Positions 6,360 through 8,049 of a DNA stretch of 8,049 nt are shown in pieces. The stretch comes from Clostridia bacterium (lineage in GTDB: Bacteria; Bacillota; Clostridia; Oscillospirales; Acutalibacteraceae). Numbering within the stretch: the first letter of the stretch is position 1; every line of letters starts with the position of its first letter. The position numbers and the translations under genes were made by a program. The notes beneath the pieces were generated by a model. The model had not been told where the DNA came from. It did not search any database and worked only from the letters and a program-made list of their open reading frames with translations. The DNA is taken from the NCBI GenBank assembly GCA_017414725.1, contig JAFQKZ010000088.1, positions 1 through 8,049 of the forward strand, read 5' to 3'.

Positions 6360-6893
6360 TTATATATATTTTTTGTTTAACACACCTATAAACGGTAAAT
6401 TGCGGTATTTTTCATTATAATCCATACCGTAACCGATTACAAATTTATCCGGAATCTCAAATCCAACATAATCAGCTTTGATATTAATTTTATGTAACTC
6501 AGGCTTATCCAGTAAAACACAAGTTTTTAAACTTTTGGGATTTTTTGAGTTTATCATGTTTTTTACAAACTCCAAAGTATGTCCACTTTCCAGAATATCT
6601 TCTATTATTAATACATCGAAATTAGTAATATCTTCAGTACTCAAATTTTTTAATATATTAATTTTATTATTTCTGATCATGCCTGTATAACTCGAAACTT
6701 GAATAAAGTCCAACGTACAGTTATAAATATTAATTTCTCTCGATAAATCTGTAAAAAACATAATAGAGCCTTTTAATATTCCTACAAGTAACAAATTTTT
6801 ATCTTTGTAATCATGTGTAATTTTTTGACCTAATTCACAAACTTTACTATTAATTTTATTTTCTGTAATTAATATTTCGTCCAGAAAATCCAT
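6360..6893 (-). CDS. hpt: Hypoxanthine(-guanine) phosphoribosyltransferase
   Basis: A 177-residue purine salvage enzyme that joins hypoxanthine or guanine to PRPP to give IMP or GMP in the cytoplasm; length is normal. Visible motifs are the L40-K41-G42 cis-peptide loop that binds pyrophosphate, the flexible-loop S68-Y69, and the PRPP loop [14 protein letters not shown] (94-107) with acidic pair E98-D99. The base-binding K130 and the C-terminal block [21 protein letters not shown] (with D158) are also present. The residue that is normally Asp in the PRPP loop (D of DTG/DSG, the general base for the purine N7) is Glu102 here, read clearly from a GAA codon. The remaining fold is so well conserved that decay is unlikely. 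AAGGAG at 6903-6908 lies nine bases before the ATG, within the end of tilS, and the gap to tilS is three bases, so translational coupling is likely. Confidence 0.95.
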   Translation of the reverse strand: MDFLDEILITENKINSKVCELGQKITHDYKDKNLLLVGILKGSIMFFTDLSREINIYNCTLDFIQVSSYTGMIRNNKINILKNLSTEDITNFDVLIIEDILESGHTLEFVKNMINSKNPKSLKTCVLLDKPELHKINIKADYVGFEIPDKFVIGYGMDYNEKYRNLPFIGVLNKKYI

Positions 6894-6896
6894 ATT

Positions 6897-8049
6897 TTAT
6901 ATCTCCTTAATATTTTGTTTAGAAATTACCATGATTTTTTTTGTATTATTATTGACTACATAATTTCTCGAAACGCCTATATTATCTATCCAGACAATAT
7001 TTTTATCAGACTCTAAAATTAAAATTTTATCTCTCATGTTAACCGGAATTTTATATTCATTAAAAATTTTCTTGACACTCTTAGTAATATTTCTGTTTTT
7101 GAATTCAAATTTATCTCCATTTAATCTATTTCTAAAATATAATTTATTTATATTTATTTTATCACAGTCAATAAAAATTAAATTATTTGTATTTTTTTCT
7201 GTTTTTAATAATTCATATTCAATATTATTTATTATATTAATTTTAATAGCTAAATTAAATTCTGTCAAAATATTTGTATCTTGTATATTCTCGATTTTTT
7301 TTAATATATTGTTATTTTTAATTTTAATATTTTTTGGCTCAAATTTCAAAATATTATTATTTATAACCAAAAAATTATCACCAGGTATAGATATTTTTTT
7401 GATTATATTATTTTGTGAGTTATCAAGAGTTTTAATTATATTATTTATATGTTTTTGTTCGACACGAGAGTTTAATATATTATTTTGTGAGTTATAAAAA
7501 TTTATTATTTTGTGTACAACCCTGGTTTTTATAGAATTATTTAAATCACGAATTTTATTTATATCAAAACTATTATTATTTATTTTTAAATTTTCAAAAA
7601 TACTATTTGTGACTTCAGATAAATATTTTTCGTCTTGATTTAAATTTTCTATGACTCTGTTTATACATATCTCAAATTCCGGATTAATTTTTTTGAATTC
7701 CGGAATAATATCTAATCTAATTTTGTTGCGAGTGTAATCTCTACCGAAATTCGAGCTGTCTTGCACATATTTTAAATTATTTTGATCACAGTAATTTTCT
7801 ATTTCTGTTCGAGTAATATTTATCAATGGCCTGATAATATTATCTCGTACAGCCGGAATCCCGCACAGACCTTTTAGGCCTGTACCGCTTAATAATCTCA
7901 TAATTACAGTCTCGATATTATCAGACAAAGTATGAGCGGTTGCAATCTTACAATTTTTATATTTAGAACTTATTTCATTAAAAATTTTGTATCTTGTAAT
8001 TCTACCGGCTTCTTCAGTACTGATTTTTAAGTTTTTTGATATTTCTAAA
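6897..8049 (-). CDS. tilS: tRNA(Ile)-lysidine synthase, 5' end beyond the window
   Basis: TilS uses ATP and lysine to convert wobble cytidine of tRNA-Ile(CAU) to lysidine, switching the tRNA from Met to Ile decoding; it is essential in most bacteria. The frame stays open to the right edge, giving 383 visible residues. The TTG at 7928 is an internal Leu codon (in AHTLSDNIET), not a start. Conserved parts seen are STEEAGRITRYKIF upstream, then AHTLSDNIETVIMRLL, GTGLKGLCGIP and RPL typical of the catalytic N-domain. The C-terminal substrate-binding domain has RLNGDKF, KSVKKIF, IPVNMRDKI and IVWIDNIGVSR. The ATP-binding SGGxDS loop must lie outside the window. The middle is extremely A+T-rich and Asn/Ile/Lys-rich, as in a poorly conserved linker, but uninterrupted. 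It is the first visible gene of the tilS-hpt-ftsH operon. Confidence 0.95.
   Translation of the reverse strand, partial: LEISKNLKISTEEAGRITRYKIFNEISSKYKNCKIATAHTLSDNIETVIMRLLSGTGLKGLCGIPAVRDNIIRPLINITRTEIENYCDQNNLKYVQDSSNFGRDYTRNKIRLDIIPEFKKINPEFEICINRVIENLNQDEKYLSEVTNSIFENLKINNNSFDINKIRDLNNSIKTRVVHKIINFYNSQNNILNSRVEQKHINNIIKTLDNSQNNIIKKISIPGDNFLVINNNILKFEPKNIKIKNNNILKKIENIQDTNILTEFNLAIKINIINNIEYELLKTEKNTNNLIFIDCDKININKLYFRNRLNGDKFEFKNRNITKSVKKIFNEYKIPVNMRDKILILESDKNIVWIDNIGVSRNYVVNNNTKKIMVISKQNIKEI

Noticed and set aside
7036..7497. + strand hydrophobic frame antisense to tilS
   Set aside because: Its Phe/Leu/Ile richness is the complement of Asn/Lys/Ile codons on the tilS strand; there is no SD.

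Overview
Organism: the window is A+T-rich, and in the middle of the last gene G+C falls to about 12% by my count. It uses the standard bacterial code: TGG is Trp, all three stops act as stops, and GTG and TTG starts occur. Most genes have a GGAG/GGAGG Shine-Dalgarno (SD) sequence. The tilS-hpt-ftsH order and the wording of TilS around AHTLSDNIET point to a low-G+C Firmicute, most likely an anaerobic clostridium. No ribosomal RNA or taxon-specific marker is present, so I go no further than that. Layout, left part: positions 1-171 are an ambiguous edge with higher G+C than anything nearby, holding possible gene fragments on both strands and two small palindromes. Positions 172-399 are non-coding and end in a sigma-A-like promoter. 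A + strand group follows: trxA (a short thioredoxin), trxB (thioredoxin reductase, GTG start 19 bases later), queA (queuosine biosynthesis, TTG start) and a 44-residue cysteine-rich membrane peptide at 2799-2933. A strong bidirectional terminator at 2951-2980 closes this half. Layout, right part: everything from 2992 to the right edge is on the minus strand and reads toward that terminator. In transcription order the genes are tilS (5' end outside the window), hpt, ftsH and a class C beta-lactamase-fold serine hydrolase. The gaps are 3, 28 and 52 bases with no terminator seen, so they look like one operon. How the genes work together: TrxA and TrxB form a thiol-reducing pair. QueA makes epoxyqueuosine in tRNA, and TilS makes lysidine in tRNA-Ile. 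Hpt salvages purines, and FtsH is the membrane quality-control protease. The tilS-hpt-ftsH core is a classic Firmicutes cluster; the serine hydrolase attached to it and the cysteine-rich peptide beside the thioredoxin genes are the accessory parts. Most unusual points: the cysteine-rich peptide; a Glu in place of the catalytic-base Asp in Hpt; a partly eroded NADPH signature in TrxB; a TrxA without its usual first 20 residues; and a serine hydrolase with no export signal. I see no CRISPR array, transposon, tRNA, rRNA or recognisable new multi-gene defence system.
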